Below, piece after piece: positions 1 to 8,673 of a stretch of DNA of 46,616 nt. The position numbers were made by a program, and so were the translations under genes. Under the pieces are notes generated by a model. It was not told where the DNA came from, did no database searches, and saw only the letters and a list, made by a program, of their open reading frames with translations. How positions within the stretch are numbered: position 1 is the stretch's first letter; each line of letters starts with the position of its first letter. This DNA is from Carboxylicivirga marina (GTDB taxonomy: Bacteria > Bacteroidota > Bacteroidia > Bacteroidales > Marinilabiliaceae). Location of the stretch: contig NZ_JAENRR010000039.1 of assembly GCF_016612505.1 (NCBI RefSeq), positions 1 to 46,616 on the forward strand, read 5' to 3'.

Positions 1-46
1 TCTTTTCGGCTGATTTTATCGCCTGAAAATACTAATACACATCTGT

Positions 47-94
47 ATGTCAAAGTTTTAATTTATAGAAGTCCCCTTAAGTGGTGCTTTACCA
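47..94 (+). pseudogene. Probable broken Tat signal-peptide start of the DUF362 gene
   Basis: Reading from the ATG at 47 in the DUF362 frame gives M-S-K-F-stop-F-I-E, followed by a hydrophobic GALPLFGG stretch and an Ala-containing junction. This lines up position by position with a usual Tat start, M-S-R-R-x-F-I-K plus h-region. Both arginine positions are altered (K, F) and the fifth codon is TAA (59-61). This is either a decayed leader or a sequence error. Confidence 0.5.
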
Positions 95-949
95 TTGTTT
101 GGTGGTTTGGAAAGTGTTAATGGCATGCCTGCGTCAAGCGATTATGATATAGCAGCTGTTAGAGGTGGAAATGGAGCCGATATGTTCGACCGGGCTATTG
201 AAGCCATTGGAGGGATGGGTAGATATGTGAAAAGTGGTCAAAAGGTATTGGTTAAGCCTAATATTGGGTGGGATGCACCTCCCGAGCGAGCAGCTAATAC
301 CAATCCCGATGTTGTGGCGCGAATTGTGCAACGCTGTAAAGATGCCGGTGCTTCTGAAGTATATGTGTTTGATAATACTTGTAATAAGTGGGATCGTTGT
401 TATAGAAACAGTGGGATAGAAGATGCCGTAAAGGCGGCTGGTGGGAAAATGATTCCAGGTAACACTGAGTCATTCTACAGAGAGGTAGAAATACCCAATG
501 GCGTTAGCCTTAAAAAAGCCAAAGTGCATAAGCTGGTACTTGAATCTGATGTGTTTATTAATGTGCCGGTGATGAAACACCATAGTAGTACGCGCATTTC
601 TTTGGCCATGAAAAACCTGATGGGTGTGGTGTGGGATCGTAAATTTTATCATTCTAACGATCTTCATCAGTGTATTGCTGATTTCTGCACTTATAAAAAA
701 CCTGATTTAAATATTATTGATGGTTATAACATGATGACTAAGAATGGACCGCGTGGTGTATCAGTTGCCGATGTAACTAACCTAAAGGCCTTAATTGCTT
801 CGCCAGATATTGTGGCAGCAGATGCTGCAGCAACCAAAATGTTTGGATTACAACCAACCGAGATTGGACACATTAAAATTGCTCATGACATGAAGTTGGG
901 AAATATGAATTTGGAGGAGTTAAGCATTAGTAAACAAAAAATGGCATAA
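95..949 (+). CDS. DUF362 domain protein (iron-sulfur-associated, function unknown)
   Basis: The protein belongs to the DUF362 family by its layout: the VLVKPNIGW segment (residues 51-59), a conserved asparagine/aspartate-rich core, and KHHSSTRISLAMKNLMG (161-177). Family members are often exported by the Tat pathway and sit beside ferredoxin-type proteins, as here, where a membrane polyferredoxin follows after 24 bp. No enzymatic reaction is established. The start is uncertain: this call begins at a TTG, an in-frame ATG lies at 125, and the frame is open back to 62, where it meets an in-frame TAA (59-61). Upstream of that stop an ATG at 47 would give a Tat-like leader, so the annotated protein probably lacks its original signal peptide. 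The family call is firm; the true start and export status are not. Confidence 0.85.
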   Translation: MFGGLESVNGMPASSDYDIAAVRGGNGADMFDRAIEAIGGMGRYVKSGQKVLVKPNIGWDAPPERAANTNPDVVARIVQRCKDAGASEVYVFDNTCNKWDRCYRNSGIEDAVKAAGGKMIPGNTESFYREVEIPNGVSLKKAKVHKLVLESDVFINVPVMKHHSSTRISLAMKNLMGVVWDRKFYHSNDLHQCIADFCTYKKPDLNIIDGYNMMTKNGPRGVSVADVTNLKALIASPDIVAADAAATKMFGLQPTEIGHIKIAHDMKLGNMNLEELSISKQKMA

Positions 950-973
950 TTGCTTTAGGCAAAACACATTCAA

Positions 974-2533
974 ATGAATTATAAAAAACTAAAAAGAACA
1001 AGGGTGATCATTTCATTCTTGTTCTTTATTCTTACGGCTTCACTCTTTTTGGATTTATACGAGAAGTATGCTAACGAAACAGTTCATGAGATACTGTTTA
1101 TGCAGTTTATACCTTCTCTAATGAAGTTTATAAGTACTCTCGCTATTGGCAGTGTAGGGTTTATTATCATTATAGCACTCACATCGTTTATAGGTCGTAT
1201 CTATTGCAGTGCCATATGTCCTTTAGGTATTTTGCAGGATGTATTTGCCTGGATTGCCAAAAAACGCTCCAGTAAGAAGCTTTTTTATAAGAAGAAAAAA
1301 GCGTATCCAATATTGCGGTATTCATTATTGGCATTAACAGTTTTAGCGCTTGTTTTCTCTTTTTCAACAATCGTTACTTTGCTTGATCCATATAGTAATT
1401 TTGGTCGGATTGTGACATATTTAGTACGTCCGATTGTGGTGTTGGCTAATAACGGATTGTCGATGGCTCTGCATACTATCGAAGTTTACACCCTTAGTCC
1501 TGTTAAACTGGTTGCAACGCCTGTATTTATTCTGTTGTTTACGATTATTGTATTAATTGGAATAGGATACATGTCTTATAAACGAGGGCGTTTATTCTGC
1601 AATACCGTTTGTCCGGTTGGTTCATTTTTAGGATTGTTTTCCAAAATATCATTTCTCAAAATTCAGTTTAATGAATCTAATTGCACCAAATGTGGTAAGT
1701 GTATAGGTTCTTGCAAAAGTGAATGTATTGATTTAAAAAACTTCACAGTTGATCATGCGCGCTGTGTTGATTGTTTTAACTGTTTGGCAGTATGCGATGA
1801 TTCTGTATTGACGTTGACTTCTATGAAGAAATCATTGGGTGTAGAAGGAAGTGAAGATAAGGGAAGAAGAACTGCTATTACTACTGGAATTGCCTTGTTG
1901 TTAGGTCAGAAGGTAATGGCTGATGTGAAACCATCGAAAGATACATCAGCATTGTTGGTGAACGAGAAGGAGTTTCCTGTTTCACCCCCTGGTTCGATAA
2001 GTATAAAGCGTTTTAACGATATATGTACGGGATGTGGATTGTGTGTTGCAGCTTGCCCAACACAAGTGTTGCAACCCGCAGTTTCGGACTACGGTTTAAG
2101 TGGATTTATGCAACCACACATGGATTATGTCGGTGGTGGCTATTGTAACTTCGACTGCAGAGGATGTGGGCAGATATGTCCAACAGGCGCTATTTTACCC
2201 ATTACGATTGAAGAAAAACAATTGACTCAGTTAGGTAAAGCTGTTTTTGTGAAAGAAAACTGTGTGGTTTATACTGATGGAACTGACTGTGGAGCTTGTT
2301 CGGAGCATTGTCCTACTAAAGCTGTTAATATGGTGCCTTACGAAGGTAAACTGTTGATTCCTGAAGTTGATCAAAGCATTTGTATTGGTTGTGGTGCTTG
2401 CGAGCATCCATGTCCTTTAGATGATCCGTACAAAGCAATTTATGTCAACGGAAATGCGGTTCATCAGGCTGCAGAGAAACCAAAAGAAGAAGAGCAAACG
2501 ACTGCTCCGGTTGAAGAAGATTTCCCATTCTAA
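974..2533 (+). CDS. Membrane-bound polyferredoxin (NapH/YccM-like 4Fe-4S protein)
   Basis: An N-terminal membrane part (helices near residues 11-27, 50-72, 112-135, 180-200) carries two C-x3-C-P motifs (C78/C82 and C209/C213), as in NapH/NosR/YccM electron-transfer proteins. Soluble ferredoxin modules follow: cysteine clusters near 237-251 and 264-274, then after a linker four more cysteine groups including CTGCGLCVAACP and CIGCGACEHPCP. Between the two parts, residues 298-316 read GRRTAITTGIALLLGQ, a twin-arginine-like start followed by a hydrophobic stretch. This may carry the C-terminal ferredoxin domain across the membrane (inference). Role: electron relay between the quinone pool and periplasmic or cytoplasmic partners; the donor and acceptor are unknown. 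It lies directly downstream of the DUF362 gene, a recurring pairing, and ends at a strong hairpin terminator. Confidence 0.85.
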   Translation: MNYKKLKRTRVIISFLFFILTASLFLDLYEKYANETVHEILFMQFIPSLMKFISTLAIGSVGFIIIIALTSFIGRIYCSAICPLGILQDVFAWIAKKRSSKKLFYKKKKAYPILRYSLLALTVLALVFSFSTIVTLLDPYSNFGRIVTYLVRPIVVLANNGLSMALHTIEVYTLSPVKLVATPVFILLFTIIVLIGIGYMSYKRGRLFCNTVCPVGSFLGLFSKISFLKIQFNESNCTKCGKCIGSCKSECIDLKNFTVDHARCVDCFNCLAVCDDSVLTLTSMKKSLGVEGSEDKGRRTAITTGIALLLGQKVMADVKPSKDTSALLVNEKEFPVSPPGSISIKRFNDICTGCGLCVAACPTQVLQPAVSDYGLSGFMQPHMDYVGGGYCNFDCRGCGQICPTGAILPITIEEKQLTQLGKAVFVKENCVVYTDGTDCGACSEHCPTKAVNMVPYEGKLLIPEVDQSICIGCGACEHPCPLDDPYKAIYVNGNAVHQAAEKPKEEEQTTAPVEEDFPF

Positions 2534-2555
2534 AAGAAACTAACAACGATATATG

Positions 2556-2590
2556 AAAATGGCTGCTTCAGTTAAGAAGCAGCCATTTTT
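2556..2590. terminator. Rho-independent terminator between convergent genes
   Basis: There is a perfect 14-bp stem (2556-2569 with 2576-2589) around a 6-nt loop, followed by a T run on the + strand and preceded by an A run, so it can serve both the polyferredoxin gene (+) and the ABC transporter gene (-). Confidence 0.85.
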
Positions 2591-2630
2591 TATTTATCAC
2601 AAATGAGTATTTTTAGTGTGCATGTCGGTT

Positions 2631-5600
2631 TTATGGTCTGATTTTCTGTAATCGTCTGTTAAGTCGTCGTAGTTTAAATGTCTCGAAGTATCTTATTGCC
2701 TTTTTCAGAATGTCAAAATACAAGGTGATGTAAAAGAAGATAACACCCATCCATACAACCAACATATTAAATAACGGCGTTGGAATTTTAACTTCAAGCA
2801 TGCGTTTCTCTGGTGAATAAAGATGAGTGCGACCAAAGCTTGAAATAGGCTTCTGAAAAATTGGGTGCTTTTTCTGAATGATGCCACTTCCCGTAACGAG
2901 CATTTGCTTTAGCTCTCGTTTATTAAGCACCACTTCTTCTAAAGCTTCATTCTGATATTCTGATTTAAACTTAAGAAAAGCTTCTTTTGAACCATACTCG
3001 TTTATTAGCTTTTCAAAGAGCTGGTCCTTTGCCTGCTTGCCTTCACTGTAAAGCTTTTTGTTTAAGCTTTTTTCATCTTTTAAGAACTCAGCAATGTTAC
3101 CATAAGTGTACTCATCATACACCACCTCGGCACTAATAAGAAATGCAAAGAATGGGTAATGTGAGATATCATGACCAGCCAATTCTAAAATTTCGGCTGA
3201 TAGTAATTGAGATACATCTTCAAGCTCTTCTATGTCATCATGATCCAAATGGTATTTACAAGTCTGATTTAGATCTTCGAGAATTGGGATGTATAAATTA
3301 CGGTTGTAAGATGATGAACTAATTTGCCTGTCAATATCGAAAAATATCTTTTCGTATTTATTATTCTTGAATTGGTTAACCGCCAATGCTTCGTAGGACC
3401 AGCGCGAAGTCATTAGGTCGCCAATGCGTGGTACATATTCTTCAGAGGCAATCGTTTTGTGCAATTTATCGAAGTTGACAATTACACCGCTAAACAGCAA
3501 TTGAGGTACTAATATTAAGGGGATAAGCACATATATTGCCACTACCGAATTTAAACCGCTACTGATGTTAAGGCCAATCATATTAGCATAACAAGCTGTA
3601 CTGAATAATATGAGCCAGTAGCTCATGGTTAAACCCTTTATTTCAAGAATGTAGTTACCAATGAGCACAAAGCTGAGTGTTTGAATCGCCGATATGGCAA
3701 ATAGTACAACGATCTTGCTGTTGAGGTAACTGAAACGGCTAAGGTTCAGGAATGATTCACGTTGCAGTAGCCGTCGGTCTTTGAAGATTTCTTCGGCGCT
3801 AACAATTAATCCTAAAAACAGGGATACAACCACACACATGAATAGGTAAGCCGGAATATTAACATTCTTAGCAAACACATATACCGATTCATCGCTGGCA
3901 TCGCCACTGATGTATTTGGTAAAATAACCAAGTATTAGTGCCAGAATTGGGGCCTGAAGCATGTTGATCATCAGGTATTGCCTATCCTTAAATTTAGATA
4001 AAGAATCGCGCAATAGGTATATGATAAACTGCTGTAGTCTGCCTGGTATATTATACAGGTTGGCTGGCAGTTTCTCTCTTTTTTGATTGTGTTTTGATGC
4101 CTTCCATTCAAACTTTTCTTCAAAGTTCTCGATGTAATGATTGTACCATTCTTTAGGCGAAACTTTACGTTGGCGAATAAATTTACCATTCGGATTAACC
4201 ATTCGAGCTTCGATAATTCTCAAAGGTTGCTCGGTTTGCACATTACCACAGGCGTAACACTCTTTTTCTTCAGGATTAACGTGAGATGCTTTTTGTTTAA
4301 AGTAAGTGATGGCATCCATTGGATTACCATTGTAAATGATTCGACCACCTTTATCAATAAGCATCAGTTTGTCAATCAACTTATACAAATCGCTACTTGG
4401 CTGGTGAATGTTGATAAAGACTAATTTACCTTTTAGGGTTTGCCTTTTTAGTAATAGCATCACCTTTTCAGAGTCCATTGATGATAAGCCAGATGTAGGT
4501 TCATCAACGAATAGTACAGATGGTTCGCGTATTAGCTCCAAAGCAATATTTAGGCGTTTACGCTGGCCGCCACTCAGTATTTTATTTAAAGGTGAACCGA
4601 CTACTAAATCGCGTGCTTCCACCAGATCGAAATCATGCAGTGCTTTTTCAACCAGCTCCGTTATTTCTTCATTATTGAAATGGCTAAAGCATAGTCTGGC
4701 ATTAAAATATAGGTTTTCAAAAACGGTTAATTCCTCTTTTAATAAGTCATCTTGCGGCACATAACCAATAACGCCATTAAGCGCTTCGGAGTCTTCATGT
4801 AAATCAAATCCGTTGATAAAGATTCGTCCTTCGTTATATTTAAGGTTGCCATTTAATACGTTTAGTAGCGTGGACTTGCCAGTACCACTCCCGCCCATAA
4901 CGGCTACTAACTGCCCCGAACGACCAGAGAAGCTAAATGGGTGTACGCCCATTTGATTATTGCTGAATTTATAGGATACATCGAGCGCCCGGAAAAGAAT
5001 ACGTGCACGACCAGGTCTTGTGATAAAATGCTCGGCCACTCGTCCGTAATAAACAGGTGGCATTCGTGATGTTTTAATCACTGCACCCGGACGTAGAGCC
5101 ATTATTCTGTTTTGCTGGATAACATGGCCATTCAAATACAAGTTACGATTACCAGAATATTTAAAAACAAACATGCTGGCATCCTGAATATGTAAAACCC
5201 AAACAAATACTTCTTGCTTAGGATTATACATGTGTTTTATGTTGTCATCAGGTTTCTCTCTTTGACCACTAATGAGCAGTAGTTTATCTTTCTGAACGAC
5301 GCCAAGAGGATGTGATAGAGCAAATGCCTGCAGGTTGTCATATTCATCGCGGTCGAGTCGCAACTCACGGGCCAGTGTGTCAGTAAACAGCTTTTCTTCA
5401 TCCGACACCATGTCGTCGCGAAGAATGAAGTTTAGCATTAGGCCTACCATGGCATATTTGGTAGTCTGCTCTAACTCCTGGTTTAGCTCTTCGCAAATAG
5501 TTTTAAGCTTATCCAGGTTATGTATGGTTTGCTGTTCTCTTTCTTCTTCGTCGTTGCTGTATGAGTTTTTGTGGTATTCGTCAACGTAGTGTTCGTAACG

Positions 5601-5750
5601 CTCAATGGCTTTCTCGGTAAAATCTTTACTTAAGTTTTTAAGTAAGAAGTTCTTCACCTCAATAGAGCCATCACCTGTTTTTTGTTCCTCGCGCTGGTCA
5701 GTTAACAGGGCAAATATTTGCATCAGAGCATCCAGAAAGAGTTCACTCAT
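2631..5750 (-). CDS. ABCG-type ABC transporter fused to TerB-like and FHA-like N-terminal domains
   Basis: This 1039-residue single-chain half-transporter has an unusual front end. Residues 1-170 are mostly acidic helices resembling a TerB-like domain. Residues about 170-260 are a beta-rich FHA-like stretch containing the NGHVIQ loop. The ATPase domain follows: Walker A GGSGTGKST near 283, signature LSGGQRKR near 391, Walker B VLFVDEPTSGLSS near 413. An insert with a CYACG zinc-binding-like pair sits near 510. The ABC-2 membrane domain (about 620-810) is interrupted by a long acidic region before one last helix near the C terminus. The ATPase most resembles the ABCG/WHITE group. The substrate cannot be read from sequence. 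The gene appears monocistronic, convergent with the polyferredoxin gene, and transcribed from just left of 5800. Confidence 0.8.
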   Translation of the reverse strand: MSELFLDALMQIFALLTDQREEQKTGDGSIEVKNFLLKNLSKDFTEKAIERYEHYVDEYHKNSYSNDEEEREQQTIHNLDKLKTICEELNQELEQTTKYAMVGLMLNFILRDDMVSDEEKLFTDTLARELRLDRDEYDNLQAFALSHPLGVVQKDKLLLISGQREKPDDNIKHMYNPKQEVFVWVLHIQDASMFVFKYSGNRNLYLNGHVIQQNRIMALRPGAVIKTSRMPPVYYGRVAEHFITRPGRARILFRALDVSYKFSNNQMGVHPFSFSGRSGQLVAVMGGSGTGKSTLLNVLNGNLKYNEGRIFINGFDLHEDSEALNGVIGYVPQDDLLKEELTVFENLYFNARLCFSHFNNEEITELVEKALHDFDLVEARDLVVGSPLNKILSGGQRKRLNIALELIREPSVLFVDEPTSGLSSMDSEKVMLLLKRQTLKGKLVFINIHQPSSDLYKLIDKLMLIDKGGRIIYNGNPMDAITYFKQKASHVNPEEKECYACGNVQTEQPLRIIEARMVNPNGKFIRQRKVSPKEWYNHYIENFEEKFEWKASKHNQKREKLPANLYNIPGRLQQFIIYLLRDSLSKFKDRQYLMINMLQAPILALILGYFTKYISGDASDESVYVFAKNVNIPAYLFMCVVVSLFLGLIVSAEEIFKDRRLLQRESFLNLSRFSYLNSKIVVLFAISAIQTLSFVLIGNYILEIKGLTMSYWLILFSTACYANMIGLNISSGLNSVVAIYVLIPLILVPQLLFSGVIVNFDKLHKTIASEEYVPRIGDLMTSRWSYEALAVNQFKNNKYEKIFFDIDRQISSSSYNRNLYIPILEDLNQTCKYHLDHDDIEELEDVSQLLSAEILELAGHDISHYPFFAFLISAEVVYDEYTYGNIAEFLKDEKSLNKKLYSEGKQAKDQLFEKLINEYGSKEAFLKFKSEYQNEALEEVVLNKRELKQMLVTGSGIIQKKHPIFQKPISSFGRTHLYSPEKRMLEVKIPTPLFNMLVVWMGVIFFYITLYFDILKKAIRYFETFKLRRLNRRLQKIRP

Positions 5751-5803
5751 CTTCGTTTATTATGGGTTGGTCAGAAAGATACTAATTTTTATTACCAGAT
5801 AAC

Positions 5804-5833
5804 AAAAAAGGGAAACCATTGTTGGCTTCCCTT
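5804..5833 (-). terminator. Terminator of the 5855-6667 lipoprotein gene
   Basis: On the minus strand a 10-bp stem (5833-5824 with 5817-5808, one G-T pair) with a 6-nt loop is followed by a T run, the A tract at 5804-5809 on the + strand. Confidence 0.75.
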
Positions 5834-5854
5834 CAACTATAATTTTAATGCGTT

Positions 5855-6667
5855 TTATGAAACGTATTTGTCGCGTAAAACGGCTACATTCTTTTCGATG
5901 GCGTCTAATTGCTCAATAGTGATGCTGCCTGCGTCAACACTATTATAAATTTCCTGAAGAATTTTTAAATCATCGATAGTTGATTTAACATCTTCTTTTG
6001 AAGCGTGAACCTCTAACATGCTCATTAAATTATTTAAAGGCTCTTTCTGATTCATAATGATAGCAACCATTTCTTTGTTGCTAAATGTTTGATCAGAAAT
6101 ATGACAGGCAATATAAAGTGCTTCTACCCAACTTCCGGAAATAACTAAAAGCGATACTGAGCTTCTGTCGTTTTTGTTCAGGTACTCGTATGTGTTGTAA
6201 AACGAGTTAGTGATAACTTTCACCAGCTCATCCTTATTATCCAGGTTGTTTTCAATGGCTTCAAGAAGAGCTTTGTCTAAAGCAGGAGAGATATCCAATT
6301 TATCAATCAAGCTTTTTGAAGCGTTCATAAAGTCAAGTGTTTCTTGCTGCTGGTGATATGTACTGGCATAACTTAAGTCTGCACTATAAATACCTAGGTT
6401 AATGGCCTGAGCTTTTTCAGTCAGGTACTTATCAACATTAGATGCAGGGTTTGATAATGACAATATGTAAGCAGCTTCAATGCGGTTTAGCATTTCAGTT
6501 ACTTCAAATGATGTTGGAAGAGGGTAAACAAATTCTCTTACTTCCTTCTCAACACTTTCCTTCTTAATTTCAGGAGCTTTGTCTTTTTTTGCTTTTTTAC
6601 TGTTACAAGCAGTTAACATCATAGTAGCAGCAACAAACAAAGATGCTATTCGAATAGTGCTTTTCAT
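5855..6667 (-). CDS. Lipoprotein of unknown function
   Basis: The N terminus is a clear lipoprotein signal: K-rich start, hydrophobic core, lipobox LTAC with Cys21, then a lysine-rich linker (KKAKKDKAPE). The rest (about 225 residues) is predicted mostly helical and acidic, without cysteines or a motif I recognise. Helical, Leu/Ile/Asn-rich lipoproteins of this kind are common in Bacteroidota and usually carry no assigned function. It has its own terminator downstream and a 5' leader of about 120 nt with two hairpins (see 6702-6801), suggesting independent transcription. It likely sits at the inner or outer membrane facing the periplasm. No function is proposed. Confidence 0.75.
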   Translation of the reverse strand: MKSTIRIASLFVAATMMLTACNSKKAKKDKAPEIKKESVEKEVREFVYPLPTSFEVTEMLNRIEAAYILSLSNPASNVDKYLTEKAQAINLGIYSADLSYASTYHQQQETLDFMNASKSLIDKLDISPALDKALLEAIENNLDNKDELVKVITNSFYNTYEYLNKNDRSSVSLLVISGSWVEALYIACHISDQTFSNKEMVAIIMNQKEPLNNLMSMLEVHASKEDVKSTIDDLKILQEIYNSVDAGSITIEQLDAIEKNVAVLRDKYVS

Positions 6668-7051
6668 GTGTCTAAATTTTGGTTTTTTATTTTCTCATTT
6701 GCAATCCATTCATTAAATGGATTGGAACTTAAGAACCATTAAAAATGACAATCTTTAAGTTCTTTTGTTTCTTCAGGTCAATAAATATTGAAACAAATAT
6801 AATTGATTTTGAAAATAATTTATTGAGCACCACCTATAAAGTTCTGTGAATAGTGCTTTTTTATTTCTTTAGGCATCAGATTTTGGAACATTAACAAATA
6901 AAGTGAGCTACTTTTGAACCATTATTAAAAATGTGTGTTTATGGTTGACTTTAAAAAGCTGTTTTGACAGATGGCAGTTTTAATTAATTGTAAAACACTA
7001 GGGTTATTTCAGTTGATTACAAATGGATAACCACACTAAAGAAAATCACCA
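6668..7051. other. AT-rich divergent intergenic region with hairpins
   Basis: The gap separates the lipoprotein gene (-) from the EamA gene (+). It holds a perfect 9-bp inverted repeat with a 5-nt loop (6702-6710 / 6716-6724), an 8-bp inverted repeat with a longer loop (6725-6732 / 6755-6762), and a minus-strand TATATTTG (6801-6794) fitting the Bacteroidota -7 element. No convincing coding frame or RNA gene was seen in the remainder. Confidence 0.5.
6794..6801 (-). promoter_or_regulatory. Candidate -7 element for the lipoprotein gene
   Basis: TATATTTG on the minus strand matches TAnnTTTG. I could not find a good -33 TTTG at the expected distance, so this is tentative. Confidence 0.3.
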
Positions 7052-7966
7052 ATGAAAGGTATTTTATTGGCATCAACGACTGCCATCTTATGGGGAATTT
7101 TAGCTATTGCGTTAAAAATAGCGCTTAATTATTTTGATTCGTATACGATTGTTTGGTTTCGATTTTTAGTGGCAACCACGGTACTGGCTACCTATTATGC
7201 CATTAAAAAGCCATCAATGCTATCAGTGTACAAGAAGCCACCACTATTAATGGTTGTTGGAGCTATTCTTTTGGCTGGTAATTACATTGGCTATATGCAA
7301 GGTATTAACTATGCCGGGCCGGGAGCTACTCAAATTATTATTCAAACAGGTCCGGTAATGCTGGGTATTATTGGTTTTACTGTTTTTAAAGAACGCTTGA
7401 CAATAAGCCGAGTCCTTGGGTTTGCAATCGCAACGGGTGGTTTCTTTGTGTTTTATTATAATCAATCGAATGGTGTAGTTATTCAAAAGTATGAACTTTT
7501 TAAAGGCGTATTGTGGACATTAGGTGCTGCTGCCAGTTGGGCCGGTTATGCTTTTGTCAATAAAAAACTGGTATTAAAGTATCACCCTCAACAAATAAAC
7601 CTGATTATTTTCGGATTGCCCATTTTATTATTTTTACCAACAGTTGATTTTCATTCATTTACACAAACATATGAATGGTGGGTTTGGCTGTTGATGTTGG
7701 CATTAGGGCTTAATACCGTGGTGGCATACGGTACTTTATCGGCAGCATTTAAATATACTGAGGCTAATAAAATAAGTATTGTCATTATTATGAATCCGAT
7801 TATCACATTTGTGATTCTTGAAGTTCTTTTATTATTGAATATTAGCTGGTTTCCAATTAACAAAGTATCCATGATGGCATATGTAGGTGCCTTGCTTGTA
7901 CTTGGAGGAACTGTGCTTGCAATAGGCTTATCTCAAAAGAAAAAGATTAACGCCCACGACGCCTGA
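7052..7966 (+). CDS. EamA/DMT-family transporter
   Basis: This is a 304-residue protein with about ten hydrophobic helices arranged as two EamA repeats (about 1-138 and 150-292). The first begins with the typical ATTAILWGILAIALK segment and contains GPGATQIIIQTGPV; the second repeats the pattern with TEANKISIVIIMNPIITF. These proteins are inner-membrane drug/metabolite exporters, often for amino acids or nucleotide-related compounds; the substrate is not predictable here. The last 20 bp overlap the tail of the convergent lipoprotein gene at 7947-8360. The length is normal for the family and the ATG start at 7052 sits directly before the first helix. Confidence 0.85.
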   Translation: MKGILLASTTAILWGILAIALKIALNYFDSYTIVWFRFLVATTVLATYYAIKKPSMLSVYKKPPLLMVVGAILLAGNYIGYMQGINYAGPGATQIIIQTGPVMLGIIGFTVFKERLTISRVLGFAIATGGFFVFYYNQSNGVVIQKYELFKGVLWTLGAAASWAGYAFVNKKLVLKYHPQQINLIIFGLPILLFLPTVDFHSFTQTYEWWVWLLMLALGLNTVVAYGTLSAAFKYTEANKISIVIIMNPIITFVILEVLLLLNISWFPINKVSMMAYVGALLVLGGTVLAIGLSQKKKINAHDA

Positions 7967-8360
7967 TAAGCACAATGCCATATTCTTTATCGATGAATTG
8001 AAAATATTGGTATAGCTTATAGTTAAAGTCTAATCCATAATCGGTGGTACTATCATAGGGTATTTGTGTTTCATAAAAATCACCATACCTTATTGGGTTG
8101 CTGTGCCTGATGTTCCATTCAACGCAATAGCGTTGGTTCCAGTTTCTGTAATACTCATTTGAGTAAAATTCTTTAGGATATGGCTGCGTAACCAGAAAAG
8201 TTTCGAATCTGGGGTCGAATACGACTAAATCATATTCACATGAGTCATTGTTTTCTACACTTAATTCCTGAGTGGGAAAGCTCGTTTCGGGAATGTTTTT
8301 TGGACTACTGCAGGCAACAACTGTAAGGCTGATTAATAGTATGTAAATAGTTGTTTTCAT
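7947..8360 (-). CDS. Small lipoprotein, possibly DUF6146-like
   Basis: The N terminus is a short lipoprotein signal with lipobox VVAC (Cys17). The mature part is rich in tyrosine, phenylalanine and arginine, with the segments YDLVVFDPRFETFLVTQPYP and YRNWNQRYCVEWNIRHSNP, and ends in a basic RRRGR tail. The pattern of aromatic residues around a W-N-x-R core is reminiscent of the Bacteroidota-specific DUF6146 family, but I could not compare sequences. Function unknown; probably an envelope protein. Its stop lies inside the end of the convergent EamA gene (20-bp overlap). Confidence 0.65.
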   Translation of the reverse strand: MKTTIYILLISLTVVACSSPKNIPETSFPTQELSVENNDSCEYDLVVFDPRFETFLVTQPYPKEFYSNEYYRNWNQRYCVEWNIRHSNPIRYGDFYETQIPYDSTTDYGLDFNYKLYQYFQFIDKEYGIVLIRRRGR

Positions 8361-8603
8361 ATGCAGAACTTAAAGGTTAACACATGCTTTAAGTTAAGCA
8401 AATTTCGCACCAGTATTTTGGTTTCTGATGTTAAATTTTCTCATAGGTTAAAAATACTTAAGTGCATGAAGGCCTTATGAAATAAAACAGCTTTCGTTGA
8501 ACGACTGATTACAATTTTACTTTCAGTTCAAATAGTTAAAAAGTGTTTTATTTCAGATTTGATTTAAATACGCATAATCTTCTTAATAATTATTAATTAA
8601 CGC

Positions 8604-8632
8604 TTGCATCCATCGTTATTTTCCTAATTTTG
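8604..8632 (+). promoter_or_regulatory. Bacteroidota-type promoter of the CoA-transferase gene
   Basis: CTTG (TTG at 8604-8606) and TAATTTTG (8625-8632) are separated by 18 nt, matching TTTG/TAnnTTTG promoters. The predicted leader is about 35 nt. The rest of the gap 8361-8673 is AT-rich and shows nothing else. Confidence 0.6.
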
Positions 8633-8673
8633 CAGCCATTAAATAAAGAAAAATATCTATAAATAATAAAGTC

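Noticed and set aside
4408-4764. An open frame opposite the ATPase domain of the ABC transporter
   Set aside because: It is antisense to the Walker A/signature region and is Ser/Arg-rich as expected from complementing that coding sequence.
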